DNA of 64,000 bases from Pseudomonas serbica (lineage in GTDB: Bacteria; Pseudomonadota; Gammaproteobacteria; Pseudomonadales; Pseudomonadaceae): the NCBI RefSeq assembly GCF_028823535.1, contig NZ_JAQIYM010000090.1:186001-250000 (forward strand), read 5' to 3'. The notes under the pieces were generated by a model. That model made no database searches and was not told where the DNA came from. It worked only from the letters and a program-made list of their open reading frames with translations. Position numbers and translations under genes: made by a program. Below are positions 17,671 through 26,492 of the stretch, piece by piece (positions within the stretch are counted from its first letter, which is position 1; the number at the start of each line of letters is the position of its first letter).

Positions 17671-18867
17671 GTGCGAAACTTGAATCAAGATCGTCTGAGA
17701 GCACTGGTCAGTCAAATTGTCCAGATCGGCCCAGAGGCTGCCGTCCTGCCGCTGCCGCGTCGCTTCAAAATTACTCCTTTGCGGCTTCTGAATGAGGAAG
17801 TCATGGGCCCGGCCATCGATTTCTTCAAGGAGCACGCTAAGCGTGAGTCATGCACCACTAGCATGCTGCGTAGCTTGAATGAATGCCAGGATCTGTCCGA
17901 CTACTTCAAGCAGCAAGGGACTTCATTCTCGACGCTTCGAATGATGCAGATCCGTGCCCGGCACGAGTACACCAACGCACCCATTTTTACGGTAGCGCCT
18001 GGCCTCAAGGGGATGCTCAAAGAAACAGGCCTGAAGGGCAACATCCCTGCCAAATTCTTCACCGGCCCCTTCCGCACCTCCTATCTTGAATTCGATCCAG
18101 CTGAAGACCGCCGTGTCCTTGCGATGAGCAAAACGGAGCCAGCCGATCTGGTGGAGGGTGTGTTTTTCCAGGAGCAGGTGCTAGACACCCCGCCACCAAT
18201 GCCCCAACACCAGAGGGAAATCCTCGAGCTCGATCCGCACAAGCCGGTGCGGGTTATCGATGTGGCGTTCACCTACTCCCCGATCAACTCTGCCGATAAG
18301 GCGATACAAGGCGCTCCCCTGGTGCTGGGCGACCGGATGTCCTACATCCAGATCTACGTTCAGGATGAGCTTGAGCCCATCGCCGAGTTACTGGAGCGGT
18401 CGATCCAATTTGCCGCTTCTGATCCGCTCGGGATGGAGTCGGTCGGCGCCGAAAACGTTGAGGCCTTCAAAGAGTCCCTACGCACGAACTTCAGCAAGCT
18501 GACCAAAATCCTGTTCTATATGCATGTCGAGCGCAAGGCGCAGGTACATCAGACACCAGCCAAGGAGCTCGAGGAGCGCATACTGGCGGTTGGGGACAAA
18601 AAGAAACCCAAGCTGCAACGGATGCTCAATCGCGTCTATGACCGCATCGTGGTCGGCCCGATGACCTACATCCCTCTGGCTGATCGACTGGCGCCAGGGG
18701 AAAAGATCAAAGGTCGCAAGGCAACGCACTACCGAAGCAGCTACTTTGCCATCCGCTGGAACGGCTCTGGCCAGGCCAAGGTGCCAGAACTCACGAAGAT
18801 CAAGGAATCGATCATCAATGAAGATCAACTGAAGGTCAGACCGGAGCGGGAATACGAGATCCGGTGA
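17671..18867 (+). CDS. Unknown plasmid protein with AcrVA2-like C-terminal motif
   Basis: 398 residues (GTG start; a TTG nine bases later has the better-spaced AAGGG). The N-terminal 330 residues are unrecognised. The last 60 contain H-Y-R-S-S-Y-F-A-I-R-W-N-G-S-G-Q-A-K followed by a conserved-looking Ile-rich strand ending I-I-N. This resembles, from memory, the C-terminus of AcrVA2, an anti-CRISPR against Cas12a whose homologues are spread on plasmids and phages (His-x-Arg, Trp-x-Gly-x-Gly-Gln-Ala-Lys). An RNA- or nascent-chain-binding role would fit but is inference. Confidence 0.5.
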   Translation: MRNLNQDRLRALVSQIVQIGPEAAVLPLPRRFKITPLRLLNEEVMGPAIDFFKEHAKRESCTTSMLRSLNECQDLSDYFKQQGTSFSTLRMMQIRARHEYTNAPIFTVAPGLKGMLKETGLKGNIPAKFFTGPFRTSYLEFDPAEDRRVLAMSKTEPADLVEGVFFQEQVLDTPPPMPQHQREILELDPHKPVRVIDVAFTYSPINSADKAIQGAPLVLGDRMSYIQIYVQDELEPIAELLERSIQFAASDPLGMESVGAENVEAFKESLRTNFSKLTKILFYMHVERKAQVHQTPAKELEERILAVGDKKKPKLQRMLNRVYDRIVVGPMTYIPLADRLAPGEKIKGRKATHYRSSYFAIRWNGSGQAKVPELTKIKESIINEDQLKVRPEREYEIR

Positions 18868-19021
18868 AGTCTTGACCATCTGAATCAGTTGAGGGCGAAG
18901 GAAGCATCACATTCACAAAGAATTGACGACTTGCGCCCTCTTCCTTGCAACTGGCCATGCCCGGCTACACTGCCTGGTTTGTTAACTTGTGCGCGGATAT
19001 TGGATAGCGCTTACTCAACCG

Positions 19022-19041
19022 GTAGACAACGATCTAATTTT
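19022..19041 (+). repeat. 20-nt direct repeat, copy 1
   Basis: GTAGACAACGATCTAATTTT, repeated exactly at 22138-22157. This copy lies in the 201-nt gap between 18867 and 19069, in which I see no gene. Confidence 0.7.
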
Positions 19042-19068
19042 CAGACGATGTTGTGATTGACGTACCCG

Positions 19069-19278
19069 TCAGAATGGCGGGCCGGACTCATCCAAGACTT
19101 GCTTGTGGTGACCCTGGGCCAGTTCGACGGCCTGCTCGGCGCTAATCTCGCCTTTGATATAACGCTGAGACATCTTTCGAATGAAGGCGCCAGCCTGGGC
19201 CGGTGAGGTGCCGATGAGCTCTATCGTTTGGCCGTGAGGAGCCGCTGCATCTGCGCGTTGATCAGTCCTTTCTACCAC
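19069..19278 (-). CDS. Small hypothetical protein, possible VbhA-like antitoxin
   Basis: 69 residues. The segment R-Y-I-K-G-E-I-S-A-E-Q-A-V-E-L is reminiscent of the C-terminal helix pair of VbhA-type antitoxins (which normally partner Fic toxins), but no Fic gene is nearby and the inhibitory Ser/Thr-x3-Glu motif is not evident. Treat as unknown. Confidence 0.4.
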   Translation of the reverse strand: MVERTDQRADAAAPHGQTIELIGTSPAQAGAFIRKMSQRYIKGEISAEQAVELAQGHHKQVLDESGPPF

Positions 19279-19459
19279 GTTGCTTCCCCTTCTCTCTTCG
19301 TTTTCCTGCGCAGTGAGCGAATCATTTTACACAAGGTAGAACAGTAATTATGATGCCTCCGACCAAGGGAAATCCACCTACCAAAGTGGAATATTTCTAT
19401 TAATTGCCACTTGTTATTCATCGATTTTTGTTGCTGATAAACCCCTCCCCGGAGCATAC

Positions 19460-19876
19460 GTGGACGCTATCAAAAAAGGCTGGATCGACAACACCTTTGA
19501 GGCTATTGAGTCGTGCGAACAGTACTTAAAGCTCCAGGGCGATGAGTACGACGACTTTAGAACGCTGGCCAACTGGATCTACTTCACCAACCTGAATGCC
19601 TACCTGTTCATGCCGGTCGGTTGGGAAGCCGCCAAGCACACCGCCCGTGACTTCAGCAGCTTTCTCCACGTGCTCCATCTCACGATGATCAAGGAAGGAA
19701 ACTGGTGCATCGTTGAACCGCAGGTGCAATGCAGCTTCCTGGTGCTGGGTGTCGATGTCCGTGATGAAGAGAAACTTCAGGCTTTGGTCGACAAGAAAAT
19801 TGGGTTGTCTTATCGCCGACCCTTCTTGGTTCACCAGGATGTGGAGCGCTTCATTCATCTCGTCGAAAAACACTGA
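19460..19876 (+). CDS. Hypothetical protein
   Basis: 138 residues starting at a GTG with GGAG 7 nt upstream. Soluble, rich in aromatics and acidic residues; no domain recognised. Convergent with the 19937-20521 gene. Confidence 0.6.
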   Translation: MDAIKKGWIDNTFEAIESCEQYLKLQGDEYDDFRTLANWIYFTNLNAYLFMPVGWEAAKHTARDFSSFLHVLHLTMIKEGNWCIVEPQVQCSFLVLGVDVRDEEKLQALVDKKIGLSYRRPFLVHQDVERFIHLVEKH

Positions 19877-19936
19877 CTCCGCTTGGCGCACACGCGACAC
19901 CCAATACCGCATTTTGGCCTGTTGATCTGGTTGTGC

Positions 19937-20521
19937 CTAAGGCCAGTCATCATCCATGTCGCCATCGTACATGTGGCGCGGATCGCGAGGTAGGCCATCG
20001 TCGCCGTCGAATGTGGTACCTGTCACCACCCTGTAGATCTCGAGAGCCCGGTGTCGTGGCCGATTGGAATATTCGAGCGTCTTACAACTACCGTTACTAT
20101 GGGTGACGGTCACGATCCTGTCCCAGGCTGGGAGGCCGTAGTCATCGGTCACCTCTTGCCCGCGTGAGGCCTTAATGACCCAATCACCCCAGATGAGCTT
20201 GTTACCCTTATCCATCGCATCAAAGATGACGCGTGGCGTGAGCTCTTGGCACTCAACCGGCCTCCACTGCTCATAGGCTTCTTCATAGTGGACAGCCATG
20301 GGGCCAAAACTCTCGTAGAGCGGCGAAGTCCTCGCATCTCTCCCCTCAGCCTTACTGGCGGCAGCAAGCGTCAACAACGCGCTCATGGCCTCATCAGCGG
20401 CTCTATCCGGGTAATGACTGTTATCATCGTCTTTGTAAAGCTCCAGCATGCGCCGATGGTGGACGCAGGCCAGAGCCGTCATTACGAGCATCTCGAAATA
20501 GGACACTTTTTTGCGCTGCAT
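19937..20521 (-). CDS. Hypothetical protein
   Basis: 194 residues from the ATG at 20521, chosen because GGGGG lies 5 nt upstream; another ATG 12 nt earlier overlaps that ribosome site. Soluble, with an acidic C-terminus (DGDMDDDWP). No family recognised. The 215 nt upstream to the next gene hold no recognisable element. Confidence 0.6.
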   Translation of the reverse strand: MQRKKVSYFEMLVMTALACVHHRRMLELYKDDDNSHYPDRAADEAMSALLTLAAASKAEGRDARTSPLYESFGPMAVHYEEAYEQWRPVECQELTPRVIFDAMDKGNKLIWGDWVIKASRGQEVTDDYGLPAWDRIVTVTHSNGSCKTLEYSNRPRHRALEIYRVVTGTTFDGDDGLPRDPRHMYDGDMDDDWP

Positions 20522-20736
20522 GATTACCCCCATCGGGTTTATGCCTTATACGTCGCTTCCGGAAACCGAACATAACCTGTGGAAACCAGGCTGCTGTCTG
20601 TCCGCTGCGTATTCATGGCACGAATAATACCAATACGCTGGGCACGGCTGGCAACCAATTTTTGATCATTGCCGTTGAACCGCAGGCCACGCGATCTGTA
20701 ATCTGAAGAAAGCTATTTACCCAGGAATTCCATCAC

Positions 20737-21243
20737 ATGGCCCAGAGTATTGCCGCAGAGAACCGTCGCTTCAGAAAGGCACTGTATGAGCCGGTTATCT
20801 CCTTGTATCACTACAACGGTTGCGGTTTTTTCGACGGCGGGTGTTTATTACTCGCTGATGCCCTGGTGCAGTGGAGCGATGGCGAGCTGAAGCTTGGCGC
20901 AATTGACCGGGTGAGCAACAAGAGTGAATCCGGTGGCGACCACTGGTTTGTGTCCATGGACGTGGCAGGAAAGACGTTCCTTCTGGATGCCAATGGCCTG
21001 AAATTTCCGGCCCCATATCGTAGGTACTTTGAAAGAGAGGAAGTTCAGGAGCCATGCGTGTTCCTCGAGAATCCACAGCACAACCCTGAATCTGAAGTGC
21101 CAAGGGACGCGGCTTTCAGCAAAATCCTTTGCGATCAACTTTTCACTGCCCTGGGCGCGTATCCCCTTTGGAAAGCAGATATTGCGCGTGTCTTCGAGAC
21201 TGATCTGTCGCTCGCGCCCAGCGCAATGTATGGGTGCTGGTGA
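20737..21243 (+). CDS. Hypothetical protein
   Basis: 168 residues. The sequence C-G-F-F-D-G-G-C-L-L-L-A-D-A-L near residue 30 looks like the G-G-C-x2-A-x-A start of a papain-like cysteine fold, a pattern also seen in other hypothetical genes here, but His and Asp partners are not certain. A strong terminator follows. Confidence 0.6.
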   Translation: MAQSIAAENRRFRKALYEPVISLYHYNGCGFFDGGCLLLADALVQWSDGELKLGAIDRVSNKSESGGDHWFVSMDVAGKTFLLDANGLKFPAPYRRYFEREEVQEPCVFLENPQHNPESEVPRDAAFSKILCDQLFTALGAYPLWKADIARVFETDLSLAPSAMYGCW

Positions 21244-21249
21244 TTGAGC

Positions 21250-21280
21250 AAGGGGGCTGCTTCGGAGCCCCCTTTTTTTC
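21250..21280 (+). terminator. Rho-independent terminator
   Basis: GGGGGCT-loop-AGCCCCC followed by TTTTTTT, just after the 20737-21243 gene and before the convergent gene end at 21289. Confidence 0.85.
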
Positions 21281-21288
21281 TTGAGCTA

Positions 21289-21963
21289 TCAGAGGCCCAG
21301 GTCGTTGTCGAATCTAAGACGATCTGGTTTTGATCGATCTGGTTCGAATGGAAGCATTTCTCGGACTTCGTCCCTCCGAGCTTGAGCCGACTTCGCTGTC
21401 GCGAGCTTACTTGCGCTGATGATCTGTTGACAGAGGTTTTCGTAATGGGGCATTTCGAGAACGCCGACTTCGATGTTTCGCAGATAACCATCCACCGCAT
21501 AAGCAATCGCATCTTGGTGAAAGTTGAAAACAAAACCTGGATCCCTGGCAAAAGGTTCCTTAGCGTTCATTCGGGAGCCAACCCACTCACCCATGTTTTG
21601 AACTTCTGAAAGCAGCGATATACCCTGCTCGATGCTGGCCAGTCGCGAGGTGTTTAAATCGTCTAGCGTGGTTGGATTTGCCAGGTTTTTTATAGCCTTG
21701 GTGATGAACGTGATCTTTTTTTGTTCGGCAGCTGCCGGATCCATGAAAAGGACATCACTGATCCGCCCTAAGAGCGACTTTGGCGGGTTGTACACTGAAA
21801 TATTCAGTGCGAGTTTCATAAGACCGTCCACTAGCTTGTCACGCAAATCATGATCATGCAGTGAAATCAGGCCGTTAACCTTTTTCTGCTTGGATTTCCA
21901 TTCCTCAACAAGATCCGCCATCAATTTGCCGTTCTCGCTGTTTTCGGCGGGTACCTGAGCCAT
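21289..21963 (-). CDS. Unknown protein with C-terminal FDNDLGL tail
   Basis: 224 residues from the ATG at 21963, supported by GAGG about 9 nt upstream; the frame extends further upstream without a ribosome site. Helical, soluble. Its end, F-D-N-D-L-G-L, matches the F-x-x-D-L-G-L tail of the unrelated proteins at 3198-4466 and 55431-57209. Function unknown. Confidence 0.65.
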   Translation of the reverse strand: MAQVPAENSENGKLMADLVEEWKSKQKKVNGLISLHDHDLRDKLVDGLMKLALNISVYNPPKSLLGRISDVLFMDPAAAEQKKITFITKAIKNLANPTTLDDLNTSRLASIEQGISLLSEVQNMGEWVGSRMNAKEPFARDPGFVFNFHQDAIAYAVDGYLRNIEVGVLEMPHYENLCQQIISASKLATAKSAQARRDEVREMLPFEPDRSKPDRLRFDNDLGL

Positions 21964-22137
21964 TTTTTGAATCCTCAAAAGGTTACTTTCACTACTGTGC
22001 CACGCCAGCGCAGTGTCCGTAAACGTAGAGAAAACCTGACGCAGTAGTTCTGGTGGCGTTGAACGACGCGCTACCCCCAGGAGCCCCACCCTGCTGATTT
22101 CCCGGAGCGCGGTTTGAGGACATACGTATCCGCAAAA

Positions 22138-22157
22138 GTAGACAACGATCTAATTTT
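22138..22157 (+). repeat. 20-nt direct repeat, copy 2
   Basis: Exact copy of GTAGACAACGATCTAATTTT at 19022-19041. This copy lies about 110 nt upstream of the lipoprotein gene at 22269, so it may be part of a promoter or operator. Confidence 0.7.
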
Positions 22158-22268
22158 AAAGCCGGCGATATATTGCTCTGGAACAAGAACGAATGTGGTG
22201 CGATCATGCGCATCGTCGGCGGCCCGAGTCCCAACGCCAGCCGCGATACCCATTCCAAGGAGCCTTTG

Positions 22269-22724
22269 GTGTCAAACCAGTTCGTGTCTATCCCTAAGCT
22301 GTCCCGTGTCTGCCTCAGGGGCCGCCGCATCATCGGCCTTATCGCTGCGCTCTCAGTATTATCCCTCACGGGCTGCGCCAGCATGGTCAACGGCAGCAAA
22401 CAATCGCTGAAAATTGAGGCTGTTGACGCAACAACCAAGGCTCCTAAATCAGCCACCTGCAACGTCTCTAAACCCGACCTGAGTATGGCCGTTAAGACTT
22501 CAGAGGAATTTCAGGTCAAACGAAGCTCAAGATCCCTCTACATCACTTGCGAAGATGGCTCATCAATCGGCCATTTGCGGGAAAAAAGTGACTTTGCCCA
22601 GCGCTTTCTGTTCTTGGATCTCGCGACGGACTTATGCCTGGTGTCGTGCTTCATCGACGGCTACCACAAGGCCTGGTATGAATACCCAAGCACACTGGTT
22701 GTAGAAATGAAGCCGGCTTCATGA
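22269..22724 (+). CDS. Predicted lipoprotein
   Basis: 151 residues from a GTG at 22269 with AAGGAG 6 nt upstream. The N-terminus has basic residues, a hydrophobic stretch (I-I-G-L-I-A-A-L-S-V-L) and the lipobox L-T-G-C, so the mature protein would be lipid-anchored at Cys. The remainder is unrecognised. Convergent with the protease gene at 22744-23382, which also encodes a lipoprotein. Confidence 0.75.
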   Translation: MSNQFVSIPKLSRVCLRGRRIIGLIAALSVLSLTGCASMVNGSKQSLKIEAVDATTKAPKSATCNVSKPDLSMAVKTSEEFQVKRSSRSLYITCEDGSSIGHLREKSDFAQRFLFLDLATDLCLVSCFIDGYHKAWYEYPSTLVVEMKPAS

Positions 22725-22743
22725 GCCAGCGAGGGCTGCCAGG

Positions 22744-23382
22744 TCATACAGGATCTGGCGCCTTAGCCTGTAATTGCTTGGCGAAGATTTCCCACTCTTT
22801 TTGAATCTCGTCGTAAGGCATGAAAATGCTGACGCGTTGACTGTTGGCAATCTCAGGGTTGGGTGATTTCGAGAAGTACCGGTGAGGAAGGAAGGACGTC
22901 ACAATCCCAACGACTTTAGCGTCATCGGCAAACACCGGGCCTCCGGACATCCCTTTCACGAGGGGAAGGTCGGCGACGGAATATCGGACTCCGTCATTGA
23001 CGTCGGAAAGCACAACCCGTGAAGCCAGCGCATGGCCAGTCCCCTTCACCGGGATAAAGAATGGGCTGAATCCTGCTGCAGTAAGCCGCTCGCCACCTGT
23101 GTACTGCCGCCACTGCGGCACCTTTTTAGACTTGTGCTTGAAGAAAACAAGATCACCCTTCCCTTCATGCGCGACGTGCCAGAGGAATGGGATGTGTTTT
23201 GCCGTCACGGCGTAGTCTTCGTTCCACTGGATTGCAGATCCTTGGAACATCAGCGGCAACGGCGGGCCGGAGTTGACTACGAAAAACTGACTCAAGACCG
23301 GATCCGTTACAAACGGCGTGGGAATCCCGTTGCACCCAGTCACAAGAGCGCAGAGCGCCAGGCCAGCGGCCAAGGTTTTCAC
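22744..23382 (-). CDS. Trypsin-like serine protease, lipoprotein-type signal
   Basis: 212 residues, GTG start with AGGA upstream. A signal sequence ends in the lipobox V-T-G-C. Catalytic triad candidates in the chymotrypsin/trypsin order: A-V-T-A-K-H (His), G-D-L-V-F-F (Asp) and G-M-S-G-G-P-V (Ser in GxSGGP). Probably an envelope-localised protease or protease-like regulator; substrate unknown. Its tail-to-tail lipoprotein neighbour could be a partner (inference). Confidence 0.8.
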   Translation of the reverse strand: MKTLAAGLALCALVTGCNGIPTPFVTDPVLSQFFVVNSGPPLPLMFQGSAIQWNEDYAVTAKHIPFLWHVAHEGKGDLVFFKHKSKKVPQWRQYTGGERLTAAGFSPFFIPVKGTGHALASRVVLSDVNDGVRYSVADLPLVKGMSGGPVFADDAKVVGIVTSFLPHRYFSKSPNPEIANSQRVSIFMPYDEIQKEWEIFAKQLQAKAPDPV

Positions 23383-23491
23383 AGAGGTGTTCCTTTTTTA
23401 TTATTTTTTTAGGACTGTACCCCCCGCTCAGTCGAGCGTCAATTGATGGCCTATGATGCATTCAGCTGCTTCCTACTGCCGCATTGGATCA

Positions 23492-24079
23492 TTATCCCAA
23501 GTCGAAAGTGGATTCGCTGATGGCGTTCGTTTTGTTGAAAAATGGCGTGGTCGCTGGAATTCCACTGGCCTCGAATGAATGCCAGGAACTGCCTACAGGC
23601 AGAATGACCATGCACGGGTACTGCTGGAGTTCCTTGACGTAGAATCCCAAAGCTTCCTGTTCACCAGGTAGAAAATCTTCCAGCCTCCCGGACGCAATCC
23701 ATTGACGAATTAAATTTTCTGCATCAATGCCTGAAATCTGCTCAGGCTCGAACGCCTCGTTATATTCACGCTGGATCTCTACACGACTACGAACGCCACG
23801 CGCATCATGGACATAGCCGGTCATAGAGCCCTCCAATTCGCAGAAGGCATGGTCAAGCGCCGCAACGGGTTCATCATCAGCATCGTAGCCCGCCTCAAGG
23901 TCAAGCATGACGCCACACTGCAGCCCGGTTTGCTCCCGGATAGCCAACGCCATCAGATGGCAACGACCGTGCAAATAGTCTTCTACGCGATATTCGCCAA
24001 ACACCACAAAATCTTCGTGAACACTTAGATGCTCGACGTCGTGGACGTACAAATGTTCTTTAATTGGCATCTCTTCCAT
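23492..24079 (-). CDS. Hypothetical protein ending in FDLG
   Basis: About 195 residues; the ATG at 24079 has AAGGGG immediately upstream, and another at 24070 is possible. Contains H-G-R-C-H-L-M-A-L-A-I near residue 40 and D-H-A-F-C...Y-V-H-D-A-R-G-V-R-S around 75-100, a Cys/His/Asp spacing suggestive of a papain-like fold, but this is inference. It ends S-T-F-D-L-G, close to the DLGL tails of other proteins here. Confidence 0.6.
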   Translation of the reverse strand: MEEMPIKEHLYVHDVEHLSVHEDFVVFGEYRVEDYLHGRCHLMALAIREQTGLQCGVMLDLEAGYDADDEPVAALDHAFCELEGSMTGYVHDARGVRSRVEIQREYNEAFEPEQISGIDAENLIRQWIASGRLEDFLPGEQEALGFYVKELQQYPCMVILPVGSSWHSFEASGIPATTPFFNKTNAISESTFDLG

Positions 24080-24205
24080 CACCCCTTACACATCGATCTT
24101 CTCTTATCTTGGCTGGTACCTGACGGTAAACTCAACGCATAGCGCTTGGCTTATTTTAGCCATACGAGAAATTTCGGGATGGTGAGTAGAGCTAGCCTCG
24201 GAGAC

Positions 24206-24592
24206 CTAGTGCTGCGTATTCACGTCAATCATCACACCCGTATACCGTAAAACCACATCATCCTTACCCAAGGCGATGACGATGATGGCTTCAGGATTCC
24301 ACAACTGATCATTGGTAAAGGCATGAACGTCCGCATGGCTGATATTACCGATGATCGCGCCAGGCCCAGCCTCAATCATTAATTCTTTAGGTGTTCCAAG
24401 CACCTCGCGTTTCAGTAGGCGCTGGCGAACCTCCCGGCCAACGGCCCAAACCACCTGATGGGCTTCCGATGTCTTGGTGTAATGCCGGAGCGCTTCAAAC
24501 GTGGTGTCGTTCAACAGCATCGGCGCACTACGCAAGAAGCACCCATCGGTAAGGGAATGAATCCCCTTTTCCAGCAACTCATCCAAGATCAT
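24206..24592 (-). CDS. Hypothetical protein
   Basis: 128 residues from the ATG at 24592 (GGAG 6 nt upstream); an ATG 12 nt earlier would leave no ribosome spacing. Soluble alpha/beta protein without recognised motifs. Upstream, 24640-24652 holds a TTGTCAA-TTT-TTGACAA dyad that could be an operator. Confidence 0.55.
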   Translation of the reverse strand: MILDELLEKGIHSLTDGCFLRSAPMLLNDTTFEALRHYTKTSEAHQVVWAVGREVRQRLLKREVLGTPKELMIEAGPGAIIGNISHADVHAFTNDQLWNPEAIIVIALGKDDVVLRYTGVMIDVNTQH

Positions 24593-24637
24593 CTCATGCT
24601 CCAAACGGCCAGAATTTTACTGTACTGAGGTTGTCAA

Positions 24638-24654
24638 TTTTTGACAATTGTCCG
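24638..24654. promoter_or_regulatory. TTGTCAA/TTGACAA inverted repeat in a divergent promoter region
   Basis: A dyad of TTGTCAA and TTGACAA around a 3-nt T spacer lies between the divergent genes 24206-24592 and 24698-25072. The GTCAA/TTGAC half-sites are like those of the ATTGAC...GTCAAT elements at 57.8, 59.0 and 63.4 kb but in opposite order. Confidence 0.35.
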
Positions 24655-24697
24655 CTTCTTCGATAGATTCTAGAGATTCTCTCATGAGTTATCCAGC

Positions 24698-25072
24698 ATG
24701 TTCGTCCTCATCCTCAAGCGTTACCTGACATTCCTGATTGGCTATGTCTTCACCGCAGCTGCCCTATGGATCCTCGCCATCTGGTTTACGGATGGAGTGT
24801 TGCCGGCGTTGGCCTTTTTAACAATCATCCTGGCCGTGATCTTCACTGTTCCGTACCGAATGTACGTCGACTACACAGAGATCAGGGATCAAACCATCGC
24901 CATTCTTTCCGGACGCCATGCCGGCGCTCCATACCTGGACAACCTAAAAGATCTCGTTGCCGAGAAAACCGGTATTCCAGCGCCACTGGTGAGCTTTCTC
25001 GCCAACCGCTCGAAGAAATTCGTCACCATCGTCGTAGAGAAAGCCAAGGCCAAGCCGATCCCGGCTCAATGA
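24698..25072 (+). CDS. Membrane protein, two TM segments
   Basis: 124 residues: two adjacent hydrophobic segments (about 9-30 and 34-53), then a soluble C-terminal region ending Lys/Pro-rich. No family recognised. Confidence 0.6.
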   Translation: MFVLILKRYLTFLIGYVFTAAALWILAIWFTDGVLPALAFLTIILAVIFTVPYRMYVDYTEIRDQTIAILSGRHAGAPYLDNLKDLVAEKTGIPAPLVSFLANRSKKFVTIVVEKAKAKPIPAQ

Positions 25073-25170
25073 CGGCGCAACACTGAATTTTTGAAGACCT
25101 GCAGGGTCATGGCCGTGGATTTAACGGTCTTTCCACCAACAACAAACTTCGAATACAAGGATGCAAAGCT

Positions 25171-26181
25171 ATGATCATTACCCTGAACGACGAACTCAAA
25201 TATGTACCGCCAACTGAGCAACAAGCGGCTAACTGGAATGACAAACGTCAAAACAGCCATAAAGGATTCGCTGATCGTTTTGCTAACAAATGGCACCTGA
25301 AAGCATACTCCGACGTAGATGGTGTTGTGGTTCGCGGACTGAGAGATCATCAACGGACACAGACCGGTTTCATCAACGTTGTCGCCCAGGCGTACTCGCG
25401 CCACATCGGCCTGGTCGTCAATCCCCATGACATCTGGTTTGTGATCCTCTCCAATGTCGTGGCTCTGATCCAGGAGCACGCCGATGAATTCAGATCCATC
25501 TTCACGGTCTCGGATAAAAAGGAGAGCCTGCTTGTCCTGCAGGATCATCCAACAGACATCAACATTGATAAACTGATCAAGGTTCTAAAAGCTGCGGCGC
25601 CAGTAGACCTTTCGATGTTCCTGCCTGAGTTTTCGGACACCACCCCGGAAGCCCAATTGGCGATGGCTGCGTCGGTCTTGGACATGGCGCAGCACCACTA
25701 CGATTACTGCATGTTCTGCTGCGGAATTCCTGCGATTGACCTGCGCGGAACCCGTGAGGACTGGCTCGCAATCTGTGATGCGATCACCGATATTAAAAAG
25801 GCCGTGTATGCCTCTGGCGCCAGTCCAGACGCTATTATCTCCGTCACCCCATACCTGGGTGACGCCTTGAACATCGCTTCCAACATCCTGGAATCGTTCG
25901 ATCAAGACCAGACTGAATTCTGGACTGACATTTTCACTCAGAAGAACGTTGGCTCCGGTGGTGATCTCCAGATCAATGGCTGGATTTGCGATCTGTATCA
26001 CAATGTAAAACGTGGCTCCTTGCTCGCCTCCTTTCATGACTCGGTTTCTAAATTCCCCTACAAAAATGTGTCCACGGGTCAGAATTTCTTGATGGTGCAC
26101 GGCGCATTCGGCAGCAACATCGAGAATGGATTCGTCACCACTGTGTACGATCACATCACCATCGAATACACGCCGAAATAA
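25171..26181 (+). CDS. DUF4419 family protein
   Basis: 336 residues matching DUF4419 throughout: V-V-N-P-H-D-I-W-F-V-I-L-S (about 90-102), a central F-L-P-E-F-S-D-T-T-P-E segment, the M-F-C-C-G-I-P-A-I-D-L-R-G-T-R-E-D-W block and a C-terminal G-W-I-C-D-L-Y. The family is widespread in eukaryotes and bacteria and has no established activity. AAGGA lies upstream of the ATG. Confidence 0.8.
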   Translation: MIITLNDELKYVPPTEQQAANWNDKRQNSHKGFADRFANKWHLKAYSDVDGVVVRGLRDHQRTQTGFINVVAQAYSRHIGLVVNPHDIWFVILSNVVALIQEHADEFRSIFTVSDKKESLLVLQDHPTDINIDKLIKVLKAAAPVDLSMFLPEFSDTTPEAQLAMAASVLDMAQHHYDYCMFCCGIPAIDLRGTREDWLAICDAITDIKKAVYASGASPDAIISVTPYLGDALNIASNILESFDQDQTEFWTDIFTQKNVGSGGDLQINGWICDLYHNVKRGSLLASFHDSVSKFPYKNVSTGQNFLMVHGAFGSNIENGFVTTVYDHITIEYTPK

Positions 26182-26254
26182 GGCTCAAAAGTATGATTAC
26201 CCTACCCAGCGTGGTTGGGTGATCTGCCGAGTATCTTTAACCGAAGGGGGAACC

Positions 26255-26455
26255 ATGACCAAAGGCGAAAAAGAGTTTGAAGAAGGCCTGGAACGGGTCA
26301 AGAAGTACCACGCGGTCACGAAGGATCTATTTGGCAAAGTGCTGAAAGACGCATCGGAGGCTAATCTTACATTTGCCGGCCCCCTGGCCGGCAACATCGT
26401 TAAGCACATCCTCCAGGCTCAGGAACAAACAGCACCAGGAACTAAAGTCGTCTGA
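26255..26455 (+). CDS. Small hypothetical protein
   Basis: 66 residues from the ATG at 26255, with AAGGGGG 5 nt upstream. Highly charged helical N-terminal half, then an Ala/Gly-rich hydrophobic stretch. It lies between the DUF4419 gene and the 26493 gene on the same strand, probably one transcript. Confidence 0.6.
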   Translation: MTKGEKEFEEGLERVKKYHAVTKDLFGKVLKDASEANLTFAGPLAGNIVKHILQAQEQTAPGTKVV

Positions 26456-26492
26456 AATTTCGTTCATTTTACAATATACACAAGGACACGCT

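Noticed and set aside
19069..19278. VbhA antitoxin of a Fic module
   Set aside because: Only a weak helix match, no inhibitory motif and no Fic gene nearby.
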